From the NCBI RefSeq assembly GCF_002113375.1, contig NZ_NEHO01000013.1, positions 95,667 through 159,666 on the forward strand: a stretch of 64,000 nucleotides of DNA, written 5' to 3'. The DNA is from Pseudomonas sp. R37(2017) (GTDB lineage Bacteria; Pseudomonadota; Gammaproteobacteria; Pseudomonadales; Pseudomonadaceae). Of this stretch, positions 1-8,944 are shown piece by piece. The position numbers and the translations under genes were made by a program. The notes under the pieces are model-generated. The model was not told where the DNA came from, searched no databases, and saw only the letters and a program-made list of their open reading frames with translations. Positions within the stretch are counted from its first letter, which is position 1; each line of letters opens with the position of its first letter.

Positions 1-620
1 GGCCTTCGGTGGCTCCATACGCTGGCCTCAAGGCTTCGAGCATTGCAGTTGCGGTAGATGAGTCTGTGCGAAATCGCTTTGTTGCTGAGTTGGGACATCT
101 GCAAAGCTGGGGAGTCAAGCACGGCCATAGCCAACTCACAACGATTTGTCAGAGCTACGCGAGAGCCACTCCGAGCGGTGTGACCTGTACGCTGCCGGGC
201 CCGACTGGGGAACGTAACCTCTACTCTGTACTTCCACACGAACTTGTACTTTGTCATGCCCAGTCCGAGCAGGATTTGGTAACACAGCTGGCCGCTACCG
301 TCGCAGTCGGCAGCAACGCACTGGTACCACGCCGGTTCCAACCCGTAGTGGACTCGCTGCCCAAGAGCCTTCGTGATCGCGTAACCACATTTGAGCAATG
401 GCAAAACTTCCACTTCGATGCGGTGATCTATCACGGTCAACGCGCCGAGGCAGAAGAAATGGCGCAGCAGGTGATCAGGGATCGGGACGAGATCATTTCC
501 GTGATCTACCTGCCCACCGCAAGCATCGACATACCACTGGAACGCCTGGTTCTGGAGCGCTCCATCAGCATCAACACCACGGCTGCAGGCGGCAACGCCA
601 GCCTGATGACTATCGACTGA
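1..620 (+). CDS. putA: PutA C-terminal fragment (proline dehydrogenase / glutamate-semialdehyde dehydrogenase), 5' end outside window
   Basis: Open from the window edge; this is the last ~205 residues of the bifunctional enzyme that oxidises proline to glutamate. The reading continues upstream of the first GTG, so the gene is cut by the window, not truncated in the genome. Seen: the GPTGERNLYS segment, a degenerate ALDH-like C-terminal domain, and the conserved C-terminal tail SINTTAAGGNASLMTID, which matches the end of enterobacterial PutA as I remember it. This tail belongs to the trifunctional/long PutA type and is thought to help close the substrate channel. A strong terminator follows 18 bases after the stop, so it is the last gene of its transcript. 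Confidence 0.93.
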   Translation, partial: PSVAPYAGLKASSIAVAVDESVRNRFVAELGHLQSWGVKHGHSQLTTICQSYARATPSGVTCTLPGPTGERNLYSVLPHELVLCHAQSEQDLVTQLAATVAVGSNALVPRRFQPVVDSLPKSLRDRVTTFEQWQNFHFDAVIYHGQRAEAEEMAQQVIRDRDEIISVIYLPTASIDIPLERLVLERSISINTTAAGGNASLMTID

Positions 621-637
621 TCTACGCCCGTGCTTGG

Positions 638-659
638 GCGCCCTGGGGGTGCTTTTTTT
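638..659 (+). terminator. Rho-independent terminator of putA
   Basis: Stem GCGCCC (638-643), loop TGG, GGGTGC (647-652), then seven T. It lies just after the putA stop. Confidence 0.85.
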
Positions 660-916
660 GGGTATCTCCAGCATGAAGTTTATGTCCGTTCAGCCGATCC
701 TCGTGTTCCAAGCGGGATGCGCAAAAGGCTCCTCCAAGAGCGTTTTTCGTTTTTTGATGGCTGCGTCGCAACGCGTAGCGGCGTTGCCGAAATTGGCTAG
801 GGTGCTTTGCAGGGCGCTCTGATAATCGACTCGAAACTCGACGACTCAAACCCGGCCAGGAATGCTTTGTTCAAGGCCAGGTTAAAGCCAAAACCTAATA
901 ATCAGAGGCTAATAAA

Positions 917-1795
917 ATGAGCAAAACAGTCACCGTCATCGGCACCGGCCTCATGGGTTCCGCCTTCGTCAACACCCTGCTCAAAGCCGGTACCAAAGTC
1001 ACCGTGTGGGACGGTCGCCCTCAAGCAACTGCAGGTGTCGTTGCCAATGGCGCAGCACTGGCCCCCTCATTCGCTGAAGCAGTGAATGCCAGCGAGGTGG
1101 TGCTTTCGATTATCAGCAGTGCCTCGGGTGGCATCGCTCTGTTCAAAGAGCACGCTGGCAAGCTCGATCTGAGCAATCGGTACGTGATCAACCTGAGTTC
1201 CTCCATGCCGGAAGACGGCGAAGCGTTCCGTTCAGTCGTTGAAGGCAACGGCGGCAAGTTCATCAACGCCGCTATCACGTCCTACCCAGACCTGATCGGT
1301 GGCCCGTACACCATCGTTCAGTACTCGGGTAATCCAGATGTATGGGCTGGAGTCGAATCCACCATGAAGCCGATAGCCCCTCAAGCCACCCTCTACACCG
1401 GTGAAGACCTGGCTGTTCCCAGCACCGTCGACGCGGCAATGACCGGTAGTTTCTATGCAGTAGGCCTGGCCGGCTTCCTGGAAGCAGCTGCCTACGCGAA
1501 AACTCATGGCGTCAACGCCAGTCAGCTGGGCGACTTCGCTGACAAGTGCATCGACCTGCTGCGCTACAAGGTGCAGAAAAGCATCAAGGAGATCGAGGCC
1601 AACGACTTCACCACCATCCAGGCGACCGTGGACGTCTACCTTGATGCCGTCATCCAATGGCGCGACGCCCTGCGTGCTTCGGGCCTGCGTGCAAGCCTGA
1701 TCGGCGCTGTGGCAGACGACTTGACCGAGACCCGGAAAGCCGGTCACGGCAACCTGGGCTTCTGCGCCCAGTATCTGGTCGCCAAAAACCAGTAA
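917..1795 (+). CDS. Imine reductase / 3-hydroxyisobutyrate-dehydrogenase-like NAD(P)-dependent enzyme
   Basis: 292 residues. N-terminal Rossmann fold with a glycine motif GTGLMGSA at residues 9-16 and an acidic/basic strand end (WDGRPQ, 31-36) suggesting NADP. The C-terminal helical domain contains the DAAMTGSFYAVGLAGFLEAA stretch typical of the imine reductase/reductive aminase branch. The catalytic lysine of true hydroxyacid dehydrogenases is not apparent, which favours imine reduction. By rough alignment the position often held by Asp in well-known imine reductases is Gly here (near 177), but I am unsure of that alignment. Start chosen at ATG 917 with AGAGG upstream. It has its own terminator, so it is probably monocistronic. 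Substrate unknown. Confidence 0.75.
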   Translation: MSKTVTVIGTGLMGSAFVNTLLKAGTKVTVWDGRPQATAGVVANGAALAPSFAEAVNASEVVLSIISSASGGIALFKEHAGKLDLSNRYVINLSSSMPEDGEAFRSVVEGNGGKFINAAITSYPDLIGGPYTIVQYSGNPDVWAGVESTMKPIAPQATLYTGEDLAVPSTVDAAMTGSFYAVGLAGFLEAAAYAKTHGVNASQLGDFADKCIDLLRYKVQKSIKEIEANDFTTIQATVDVYLDAVIQWRDALRASGLRASLIGAVADDLTETRKAGHGNLGFCAQYLVAKNQ

Positions 1796-1808
1796 TTTGT
1801 ATTGCTCA

Positions 1809-1847
1809 AGCCTCGGCGCGCTCCCGTAGCGCATCGGGGCTTTTTTT
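1809..1847 (+). terminator. Rho-independent terminator after the imine reductase gene
   Basis: Two-part stem: AGCCTCG pairs with CGGGGCT around an inner GCGCT/AGCGC helix, followed by seven T at 1841-1847. Confidence 0.85.
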
Positions 1848-2194
1848 GGTTCTTCACGCAATCCCGCAAAACACAGAAACAAGAACACCGATCTGGCTCC
1901 ACTCAGACCGCTCAATCGCCCACACACCCCTTGAATCCCTTGTACTAGAGCTACTCGATCAGGGTTGCCGATTCTGGATAAAGGAGCGACGAAGGTGGGT
2001 GTAGCCTAGATCACAAGGCCAGGAGCTGAATATCCAAAGCCTCGTCCTGATCTTGAAAGCCATGTGCAATCAAGAGAGGACTTTTTAAATGGGAAGAGGG
2101 ACTGTAATTGCTGGTCCCTGCTCCATTGAGTTGCTGCCTCTCTATAACAAACACTACTGGCATCCCTACGTGAGTTGCCTGGAAGAGGGTCAAA
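1848..2194. other. Intergenic stretch, no confident gene
   Basis: Between the terminator and the small membrane protein gene. A 66-codon frame begins at 2089 but overlaps the better-supported gene at 2195 and has no recognisable domain. Likely holds the promoter of the 2195-3926 pair; I could not pick a convincing -35/-10. Confidence 0.4.
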
Positions 2195-2407
2195 ATGAGC
2201 AAAACCGAAGTCGATATCAGCTCAGGGATGATGCTGACCAGCCAAAGCTTGAACCAGGATTTGGTTCGCCAACTGAATGCTTTGTCTAGCGAAGAACACA
2301 CCTCCTCCGATTGCTGGAGGCCGGCGCGCCCGATGATAGTTGAGTCCAGTCTCTGGATTCTGATCGCAGCGATCCTCTGGATCGGCATCTTGATGCTTGT
2401 CGTATAG
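2195..2407 (+). CDS. Small single-pass membrane protein preceding an NCS1 permease
   Basis: 70 residues. The N-terminal ~45 residues are polar (rich in Ser, Glu, Gln), the last ~22 form one strongly hydrophobic helix (SSLWILIAAILWIGILMLVV). ATG 2195 has a GAGGG-type ribosome site a few bases upstream. Its TAG stop (2405-2407) overlaps the AGGAGG site of the NCS1 permease at 2406-2411, so translation of the two is likely coupled. I do not recognise the family. Its size, topology and position suggest an accessory or stabilising subunit of the permease, but this is inference. Confidence 0.6.
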   Translation: MSKTEVDISSGMMLTSQSLNQDLVRQLNALSSEEHTSSDCWRPARPMIVESSLWILIAAILWIGILMLVV

Positions 2408-2417
2408 GAGGCCAGCC

Positions 2418-3926
2418 ATGACCAACGCCAATATTGACTTCAAAAACCACGTGGAGCAGGAAGCCCTTGCAGGCCGGCTGCCCGTACTCGGCCGTGATCG
2501 CGTGTACAAGACGTATGGATCTTTTCTCTGGACATGCTGCGCCTTCAGCGCTGCCACTTGGGCGTTTCTCATTGGCAGCTATTTGCCCTATGTCGGTGAC
2601 TGGCGTCTCGGCGTGATGGGCTACGTAATTGGCTTGATGATTGGTATGGCCATCGTCACCCTCGCATCAGGAGCGCCCAGCCACAAATACGGCACAGACG
2701 TCATCGATAATGCTAAGTCGTCGTTTGGCTACAGAGGGATTATCGTTCCGATGTTTGGACTGCTTGCCACCCTGGTAGGTTGGTCGTATGTCGTCGAGGC
2801 TCTGACTGCTCGCGGCGCCGCCAATATAGCGGCAACAATTACAGGTACCGAGGTGACAGGGACATCACATGAACACCTGGTCATCGGCGTTGCCTTGGCC
2901 GCCTTGGTGCTGGTATGGGTGATTGCGAGCAAAGGGCCTAAGCTCTTCGAACGCCTCAATGGCTACATTGGCCCACTGCACATGCTGATCACCTTGGTCA
3001 TGCTGGGTATCCTGATCCACAGGTTCGGCCTGCAGCATCTCTGGAGGACCCAGTTGCCTGCAGACCAGATGCTGAGCAAGGACCCTGTCCAAGGGTTTGC
3101 CCTGGCTGTTGAGTTCGGGGTTTCGAATTCGATGACCTGGTGGCCGGTGATGGGCGGCCTGACCCGTCTCGTAGCGAAGCGCAAACACGTGGTAGGCCCA
3201 TCGGTGGTTGGTGTAGGTGTATTGGGTGCTGCATTCGTTTCAAGCGTCGCCGCGCTGGCTGCCATCAGTGCCGGCACCTACGACCCCACGGTCTGGATGA
3301 TTGCGGTGGGCGGCCCGGTATTCGGCTCCATTGTCATGGCGATCGTTCTGACGGCGAACATTGCGACCATGGTGGTCATGATCTATCTCGCAGGCGTCTC
3401 GGTACAGCAGATCAAGTTTCTTGCCCGATTGAAGTGGGAACTGTTGCTAGCCGTCCTGCTGTTGCCAGGCGTTTACTTCGCATTCAAAACCGAATGGTTG
3501 CTCTCGGTGGTGATGAGCTGGCTCTCGTACAACGGTGTCATGTTCGTCGGGATCACCGGCATCACGCTCGTCGATTACTTTATCTTGCGCCGCGAGCAAA
3601 TCGACGTGACCAGCCTGTTCGCTCACAAGGGTGGCAAATACGAATTCTGGGGTGGCGTTAACTGGGTAGCGGTCATCATCACTATCGCAGCGACCTTTGG
3701 TTACCTCTGGCTATATAACCCAGTTACCGTTGCCATGGCTGAACCCTTCCGCTATCTCGGTGCCTCGCTGCCGGTCATTTTGATTTCCGGCGGCGCGTAC
3801 TACCTGTGCGTGCGCCTGCTGATTTCTCCGATGCACAAAGGTGCCTACGATTCGACTTTGGCCGTAATCAGCCGGCCCAGTCTCAATGCTCATCAGGAAG
3901 CAGGCACGGTTCCAGTGAGCCTCTGA
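2418..3926 (+). CDS. NCS1-family (purine/cytosine permease-like) transporter
   Basis: 502 residues with about twelve hydrophobic helices starting near residue 36. The N-terminal half shows the NCS1 signature region (YGSFLWTCCAFSAATWAF, then GYVIGLMIG and the APSHKYGTDVIDNAKSSFG stretch). This is a cation-coupled importer family for nucleobases, hydantoins, thiamine and related heterocycles in the inner membrane. Start set at ATG 2418 because AGGAGG lies seven bases upstream; a longer frame begins at TTG 2397 but has no ribosome site. It is preceded by a small membrane protein and followed, after a hairpin, by an acetoacetate-decarboxylase-family gene. The substrate cannot be read from sequence. 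Confidence 0.85.
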   Translation: MTNANIDFKNHVEQEALAGRLPVLGRDRVYKTYGSFLWTCCAFSAATWAFLIGSYLPYVGDWRLGVMGYVIGLMIGMAIVTLASGAPSHKYGTDVIDNAKSSFGYRGIIVPMFGLLATLVGWSYVVEALTARGAANIAATITGTEVTGTSHEHLVIGVALAALVLVWVIASKGPKLFERLNGYIGPLHMLITLVMLGILIHRFGLQHLWRTQLPADQMLSKDPVQGFALAVEFGVSNSMTWWPVMGGLTRLVAKRKHVVGPSVVGVGVLGAAFVSSVAALAAISAGTYDPTVWMIAVGGPVFGSIVMAIVLTANIATMVVMIYLAGVSVQQIKFLARLKWELLLAVLLLPGVYFAFKTEWLLSVVMSWLSYNGVMFVGITGITLVDYFILRREQIDVTSLFAHKGGKYEFWGGVNWVAVIITIAATFGYLWLYNPVTVAMAEPFRYLGASLPVILISGGAYYLCVRLLISPMHKGAYDSTLAVISRPSLNAHQEAGTVPVSL

Positions 3927-3937
3927 TCCATTGATGA

Positions 3938-3957
3938 GGAGAGCCGTAGCGCTCTCC
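3938..3957 (+). terminator. Hairpin between NCS1 permease and ADC-family genes
   Basis: GGAGAGC (3938-3944) pairs with GCTCTCC (3951-3957), followed by CATCTCCTTT. The T-run is poor, so it may only attenuate. Confidence 0.4.
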
Positions 3958-4042
3958 CATCTCCTTTCCCGAACAGCTATCCGCCACGCGTTCCTTCGAG
4001 CGCTCAGACTTTAGCGCCCGTAGAAAAACAAGGAGACATCCC

Positions 4043-4825
4043 ATGGGGTTTATAAAAACAGCCGAAGAAGTCAAAGAAATCCAGAAGCTGCTTGCTGATG
4101 GAAAGTTCACCACTGAGGGTGTGACGGTTGAGTTCGAGACCACACCTGAGTTCGTACGCAGCGTACTGGCTCCATGCTTCGAGCCCGGCGACACGCCTAC
4201 CGCCTATGTAAACATTTCGAAATGGCAAAGCGCGATGTGCGGCGAGTTCGATTGCGCCATTGTGTTCCTGAAGTGCCGATACAAAGAATACGAAGGCACC
4301 ACCATGTTGTGGATCATCGTCAGCGGTGACATGCCTGTGAGTATCGGTCGCGAAATGTGGGGAGAGCCAAAGAAAACAGGTACCACCCAAGTGTATATGG
4401 ACGGCCACCAATTCTATGGATTTGCTGAGCGTAACGGCCAACGCCTGATCGAGATTAGTGCCGAGTTTGGTGAAGACCAAGGCCCGGTCAGCTTCGAAGG
4501 CTTGGACTTCGAATTGAAAGCAAGCCCCCATGTCAAAGGCATTGGCCTGCAGGACAAGGTCATTCTCACTTGCATGAAAAACATGGAGAACTACCGCGTT
4601 CGCCGTGAGGGCATCGCCACGCTCAAGCTTACCGGCAACGAGTTCGACCCACTGGACACCATCCCGGTGGTGTCGGTTGGCAAGGCCTACTACTCGCAAG
4701 GTGAGTCTTCCTGGGTTGTGCCATGGTTCGACACCCTGGAAGACCCAGATGCCTACGTGCCGTTCATCTACGGCCAGAAGTTCGACGACTTCCGTCTGTT
4801 CCATAAGGCCAAGCGCTTTAAGTAG
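4043..4825 (+). CDS. Acetoacetate decarboxylase family protein
   Basis: 260 residues, the usual family length. The motif GREMWGEPKK (102-111) matches the active-site region of acetoacetate decarboxylase, where one of two adjacent lysines (K110/K111) forms a Schiff base and the neighbour lowers its pKa. Family members decarboxylate acetoacetate or act as aldolase-dehydratases on related beta-keto acids. ATG 4043 follows AAGGAGA. It sits downstream of the NCS1 permease with a weak hairpin between, so it may be co-transcribed; a strong terminator follows. The true substrate is open: neighbouring acetone or ketone-body genes are absent. Confidence 0.82.
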   Translation: MGFIKTAEEVKEIQKLLADGKFTTEGVTVEFETTPEFVRSVLAPCFEPGDTPTAYVNISKWQSAMCGEFDCAIVFLKCRYKEYEGTTMLWIIVSGDMPVSIGREMWGEPKKTGTTQVYMDGHQFYGFAERNGQRLIEISAEFGEDQGPVSFEGLDFELKASPHVKGIGLQDKVILTCMKNMENYRVRREGIATLKLTGNEFDPLDTIPVVSVGKAYYSQGESSWVVPWFDTLEDPDAYVPFIYGQKFDDFRLFHKAKRFK

Positions 4826-4839
4826 GAGTCGGCCCAGAC

Positions 4840-4870
4840 GTGAGGCGCCCTGGGGTGCCTCACTTATTAT
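4840..4870 (+). terminator. Terminator after the ADC-family gene
   Basis: Ten-base stem GTGAGGCGCC (4840-4849) / GGTGCCTCAC (4854-4863), four-base loop, then TTATTATT. A G-U pair is included. Confidence 0.75.
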
Positions 4871-5207
4871 TCCGCCTGGTCATCTCATTTGGCGCAAGCG
4901 AAGTCTTGAATTCTTGGGAGTCTTTTACAAACAAGTCAGAGGCCCATCATGAACATAAATCTGTGAACATTAGATTCCGCAAATTGTGGGAGATCCTGGT
5001 AATGATTGAGCAAAGTTCACTTATGAACAAATCACATCGGCCACTTGTTAAATCGTGTATGTTCGTGAGCGTGCCAGGCCACTGATTCATCAGTCCGTTT
5101 CTCCTCAGGTTTACCTCAGCACAACATTTCCAAATACGCACATTCGTACAATCGCACTGCTCCAGATGCCCATGAGAATCCCCATTCCCAAATGGAACGA
5201 CTCGCTC
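4871..5207. other. AT-richer control region upstream of the OprD gene
   Basis: About 340 bases with no good frame. AT content rises around 4950-5050, as expected for a porin promoter region. Repeated GAACAT/GTGAAC words occur near 4950-5040 but I could not define an operator. Confidence 0.35.
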
Positions 5208-6569
5208 ATGCAGCCCGCATCGATAGTCTTCATTACCGCTCAAAGACACAGGAAGTTGACTCAACTTCGCGTCACTCACTGGCTTATGCTCATCGCCACC
5301 GCCAGCGGGACAGCCTTGGCCGGCGAGCCTGAAGCGCAAGGTTTTGTCGACGGTTCGACCCTCAACGTACTGGACCGGAATTTTTTCCTGCAAAGTGACT
5401 ACCGATCCCCCTCTGCGGCGAAGCAAAACTACAAACAGGAATGGGCTCAGGGTTTTATCGTTTCGTCTGCCTCCGGTTTTACCCCCGGTACTCTCGGTTT
5501 CGGCGTCGATGCCCACGGTTTTCTCGGTGTGAAACTGGATGGCGGCAAGGGCCATGCCGGTACGGGCTTGCTGCCGCTGGATTCGGACGGCCGCAGTGAG
5601 AGTAACTACTCCAGCGCCGGTGGCGCGTTGAAAATGCGCACGTCAAGAACCACCCTGGCCTACGGTGAGATGACCGTGGAAACCCCGGTGTTCGACACCG
5701 GCGACAAACGCCTGCAACCGGAATACGCCACGGGTTTTCTGCTCGACAGTCACGAGTATGCCGACGTGCATGTCCAGGCTGGGCACTTCACTGCGTTCAA
5801 GAATCAGGATGCCACGACCAGCAAAGGTGACTTCACCGGCTATGGGGTGAGCACCGATACCGGCGGCATCGGTTTCCTCGGTGCCCAATTGTTCGAAGAC
5901 CAGCCGTTGGGCGGCGCCCTGTACGCTTCCGAGTTGACCGAGACCTGGCGTCAGTACTACGCCAACCTGCATCTGAAGCAATCCGGGTTGTTGCTCGACG
6001 GCAATGTTTATCACACTCGGGATTACGGCGATGCCGTGGCCGGAGCGATCGATAACACCGCCTATAGCTTGTCGGGAAAATTTACCCTCGGTGCCCAGGG
6101 CTTCACCGTGGCTTATCAGAAAGTCCAGGGTGACACACCGTTCGACTTTGTCGGCGGCGACTCGATCTACCTCGCCAACTCAATCAAATACGCCGACTTC
6201 AATGGTCCCGGGGAAAGCTCGTGGCAGGCCCGCTATGACCTCGACCTGGCCACCTTCGGCATCCCCGGTTGGACGTTCATGACCCGCTATGTCAACGGAC
6301 GCGACATTGACGGCACCCATGCCCCCCAAGGTGGCGGGTACAACCCGTTTGACCCGCAGACCGGCCAGTTCGTCCCGCAACAAGGGGACGGCGGACGGCA
6401 CTGGGAGCGGGACATCGATCTGCACTACATCGTGCAATCGGGGCCGGCAAAGGACTTGTCCATGAAGCTGTCCCATGTGACCCATCGGGCCAATGCCGCC
6501 CAGGCCGGGGATGACATCGACAGGATTTACATCGTCATCGAGTACCCGCTGACCTTCGGGCATCTTTAA
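5208..6569 (+). CDS. OprD-family outer-membrane porin
   Basis: About 453 residues from ATG 5208. After a basic N-terminus there is a hydrophobic segment (VTHWLMLIATASGTALAG) ending in a plausible signal-peptidase site at ALA|G, and then the OprD pattern of alternating amphipathic strands: FVDGSTLNVLDRNFFLQSDY, QEWAQGFIV, and a C-terminal VIEYPLTF strand. OprD porins are 18-strand channels for basic amino acids, organic acids or aromatic acids. Upstream in-frame starts exist (ATG 5166, ATG 5172 and a 5055 frame); 5208 was preferred because it puts the signal peptide closest to the N-terminus, but no start has a strong ribosome site. Substrate is unknown; the neighbours give no clear clue. Confidence 0.87.
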   Translation: MQPASIVFITAQRHRKLTQLRVTHWLMLIATASGTALAGEPEAQGFVDGSTLNVLDRNFFLQSDYRSPSAAKQNYKQEWAQGFIVSSASGFTPGTLGFGVDAHGFLGVKLDGGKGHAGTGLLPLDSDGRSESNYSSAGGALKMRTSRTTLAYGEMTVETPVFDTGDKRLQPEYATGFLLDSHEYADVHVQAGHFTAFKNQDATTSKGDFTGYGVSTDTGGIGFLGAQLFEDQPLGGALYASELTETWRQYYANLHLKQSGLLLDGNVYHTRDYGDAVAGAIDNTAYSLSGKFTLGAQGFTVAYQKVQGDTPFDFVGGDSIYLANSIKYADFNGPGESSWQARYDLDLATFGIPGWTFMTRYVNGRDIDGTHAPQGGGYNPFDPQTGQFVPQQGDGGRHWERDIDLHYIVQSGPAKDLSMKLSHVTHRANAAQAGDDIDRIYIVIEYPLTFGHL

Positions 6570-6575
6570 CCCTGA

Positions 6576-7454
6576 CTACGCCAGCTGCGTCAGCGCCTCT
6601 TCCACCGCTGCCACCACGCGGTTGCCCTTGGCGCCTGGAAGCCTCCAGGTGGCGATTGCCATGCCAAGCGAAACCGCTTGATCGATAGGCGCAACCAGTT
6701 CGCCATTGTCCAGATATCGCTGGACCAGGCTGCGGCGGCCGATCAGTACACCGGCTGCCAGCAATGCTTGCTGCACGGCGATGGAGTACAGGGAAAATCC
6801 GGGGCCGCGGGCCACGAATTTCTGATTGGGCATGACTGAGCGAGTCCAGACCTCCCAGTCATTCCATCCCACATCCGCGATGCAGCGAACATTGGCGAGA
6901 TCGCCAGGATGTGTGATTTGGGCTGCCAACGCAGGCGCACAAACCGGCAGTACCTCCTCGACGGCGATCATGCGCTGCCCGCGCTCGAGCCGCTCGGTGT
7001 AGAACAGGCAGAGATCGAACGGGCTGCGTTTGAGGTTGGGCGGTTCATCGACCGCAGTGACCGAGATCTCGATCGGGGCCAGGATTTCGGTAAGACGTGG
7101 CAGGCGCGGCCCGATCCACAATTGCGCCAGCGCCGGAGAGGTGACGATATGCACCCGCTGGGGTGCCGAGAGTCGCCGGAGGGTTCGGGCGGCCTCCTCT
7201 ACGGCATCGAATGCCTGGATGAATGGCTCCTTCATGCTTTCGCCCAGAGCCGTCAGCCGGACACCCTTTGCATGGCGCTCGAACAGGGCCGCGCCGTACT
7301 CATTTTCCAGTGCCTTGATCTGCGCGGCGATAGCGCCCGGCGTGACCTTCAGCTCATTTGCCGCCCGGGCGAAACCGCCAAGACGGGCCGACGCCTCGAA
7401 CGCGCGTAGAGCGTTCAGTTGCAATGTGTGCCTGGTCGGCGAGTCAAGATGCAT
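6576..7454 (-). CDS. LysR-family transcriptional regulator (GcvA-like)
   Basis: 292 residues. Winged-helix domain near residues 10-70 (LNALRAFEASARLGGFARAANELKVTPGAIAAQIKALE), then a two-lobe effector domain. The 'LNALRAFEASAR' start is typical of the GcvA-like branch. It is transcribed away from azlCD at 7602 with a 147-base gap, the usual arrangement for a LysR protein controlling its divergent neighbour. It ends seven bases from the convergent OprD gene. Start ATG 7454 has GAGG upstream. Effector not deducible. Confidence 0.88.
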   Translation of the reverse strand: MHLDSPTRHTLQLNALRAFEASARLGGFARAANELKVTPGAIAAQIKALENEYGAALFERHAKGVRLTALGESMKEPFIQAFDAVEEAARTLRRLSAPQRVHIVTSPALAQLWIGPRLPRLTEILAPIEISVTAVDEPPNLKRSPFDLCLFYTERLERGQRMIAVEEVLPVCAPALAAQITHPGDLANVRCIADVGWNDWEVWTRSVMPNQKFVARGPGFSLYSIAVQQALLAAGVLIGRRSLVQRYLDNGELVAPIDQAVSLGMAIATWRLPGAKGNRVVAAVEEALTQLA

Positions 7455-7601
7455 AGCGTGAGCCTCATTTTTTCTAGGCCTAATATTCCAGAAATCTGCC
7501 GTTGTTCCCAGTTGGCACGCGCATTATGTTGATCAGGCGCCACCCGCTGAAGCCAGGCACTGTGCGCAGCGATCAGCCTGATCACTATTCAAGGAACTCA
7601 A

Positions 7602-8339
7602 ATGAAATATCGAAGTGGGACACATGCGCTCGTGCACGGTGCTCACACCGCCCTCCCCTTGACCACCGGGGTCATTCCTTTCGGGCTGATCGCCGGCGTC
7701 ACGGCTGTCGGCCTGGGGATGTCACCCACCACCGCCATGGGCATGACGCTGCTGTTCTATTCAGGGTCGGCGCAGATCGCGGTCCTGCAGTTGCTGCAGA
7801 ACGGCGCCCTGCCATTGACCATGGTGATTACCGCACTCGTCATCAATCTTCGCTTTCTGATGTACAGCGCATCGCTGGCGCCTCACCTGCACCACTTGCC
7901 CCGGCGCAGCACCTGGCCTCTGTCGTACCTGCTCTCCGACCAGGTGTTCGCGCTGTTCAGCCTGAGATCGGCCTCGGGTGAACTGGGACGATTCGCTTTC
8001 CACTACTACGCCGGTACGGCGGTCGTGTTGTGGGTCGGCTGGAATCTATCGGTGCTGGCGGGAGTATTCCTGGGAGCACGCATTCCCGAATCCTGGTCAT
8101 TGGGCTTTGCGGTTCCCTTGTCCTTTCTGGCACTTCTGATCCCCAGTATCCGTAGCGCGGCAACCCTCTGCGCAGCCATGGCGGGAGGTTCGCTGGCGGT
8201 ACTGGCAGTCGACTTGCCCTACAACCTGGGCATGCTGGCGGCGTCCCTCGGCGGCGTTATTGCGGGGCTTGCCGTCGAGCATCTGCAAAAAGGCTCGCTG
8301 ACTTCACAAAGCGAAGACGCCGAACAGGAGGCATCATGA
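7602..8339 (+). CDS. azlC: AzlC-family branched-chain amino acid exporter, large subunit
   Basis: 245 residues, mostly hydrophobic, with the AzlC opening region (LPLTTGVIPFGLIAGVTAVGLGMS) and LLFYSGSAQIAVLQLL. AzlC with AzlD forms an inner-membrane exporter of branched-chain amino acids and, in some species, other small amino acids. ATG 7602 is preceded by AAGGA. The stop overlaps the azlD start by four bases (ATGA), showing coupling. A divergent LysR gene probably controls it. Confidence 0.9.
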   Translation: MKYRSGTHALVHGAHTALPLTTGVIPFGLIAGVTAVGLGMSPTTAMGMTLLFYSGSAQIAVLQLLQNGALPLTMVITALVINLRFLMYSASLAPHLHHLPRRSTWPLSYLLSDQVFALFSLRSASGELGRFAFHYYAGTAVVLWVGWNLSVLAGVFLGARIPESWSLGFAVPLSFLALLIPSIRSAATLCAAMAGGSLAVLAVDLPYNLGMLAASLGGVIAGLAVEHLQKGSLTSQSEDAEQEAS

Positions 8340-8662
8340 GTGAGCTATCCCAGTGGGGCCTGTTCCTGTTGATCGGCGCAGGCACCTTCGCGATTCGGCT
8401 GTCCTTTATCGAATTTTATGGAAGCCTGCGCATTCCACCGCTCCTTCGCCGTGCCTTGCTGTACGTACCGGCGAGTGTGCTGGCAGCGCTGGTGTTGCCG
8501 GCGGTGATGTACCAGGATCGACATGCGCCGTTCGACTGGAGCAATCCACAAATTCCCGCGGCGATACTCGCAAGCCTGGTGGCCTGGCGAACTCGCAGCT
8601 CATTGCTCACGCTGGGGGTCGGGATGGGGGCCTTGTGGGCCCTGAAAGGCTGGGGCATCTAG
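8336..8662 (+). CDS. azlD: AzlD-family exporter subunit
   Basis: 108 residues with three or four hydrophobic helices and the typical AzlD start (WGLFLLIGAGTFAIRLSFI) and RRALLYVPASVLAALVLPAV segment. It is the small partner of AzlC and overlaps it by ATGA. Length is normal for the family. Confidence 0.9.
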   Translation: MSELSQWGLFLLIGAGTFAIRLSFIEFYGSLRIPPLLRRALLYVPASVLAALVLPAVMYQDRHAPFDWSNPQIPAAILASLVAWRTRSSLLTLGVGMGALWALKGWGI

Positions 8663-8944
8663 AGGCCTGTCTATTGCAGCCACGCCAGCATCGACAATTG
8701 CTACAGCATGCCCCCCCGCTCTTCCCCACTTTGCGCTGAATGTGACGAAAGTGGCTGTGGTTCCATCAGTGACCCTATAGGCCTGAACACAGAAGCCGTC
8801 ACTGGCATGCTTTCTGGACAGGCACAACATGGAAGTCACGGAACAAAAACTCACGGATGTCCTGACCCACTTTGCCCCGGGCATCAGCACTCGCGGCAAA
8901 GACCCAGCGCTTAAGGCATAAGCACCATTAAGGCATCGCCCACC

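Noticed and set aside
2089..2289. 66-codon frame whose start reads GTVIAGPCSIE, like a DAHP-synthase motif
   Set aside because: Only a short chance match; no barrel fold could fit, and it overlaps the better-supported small membrane protein.
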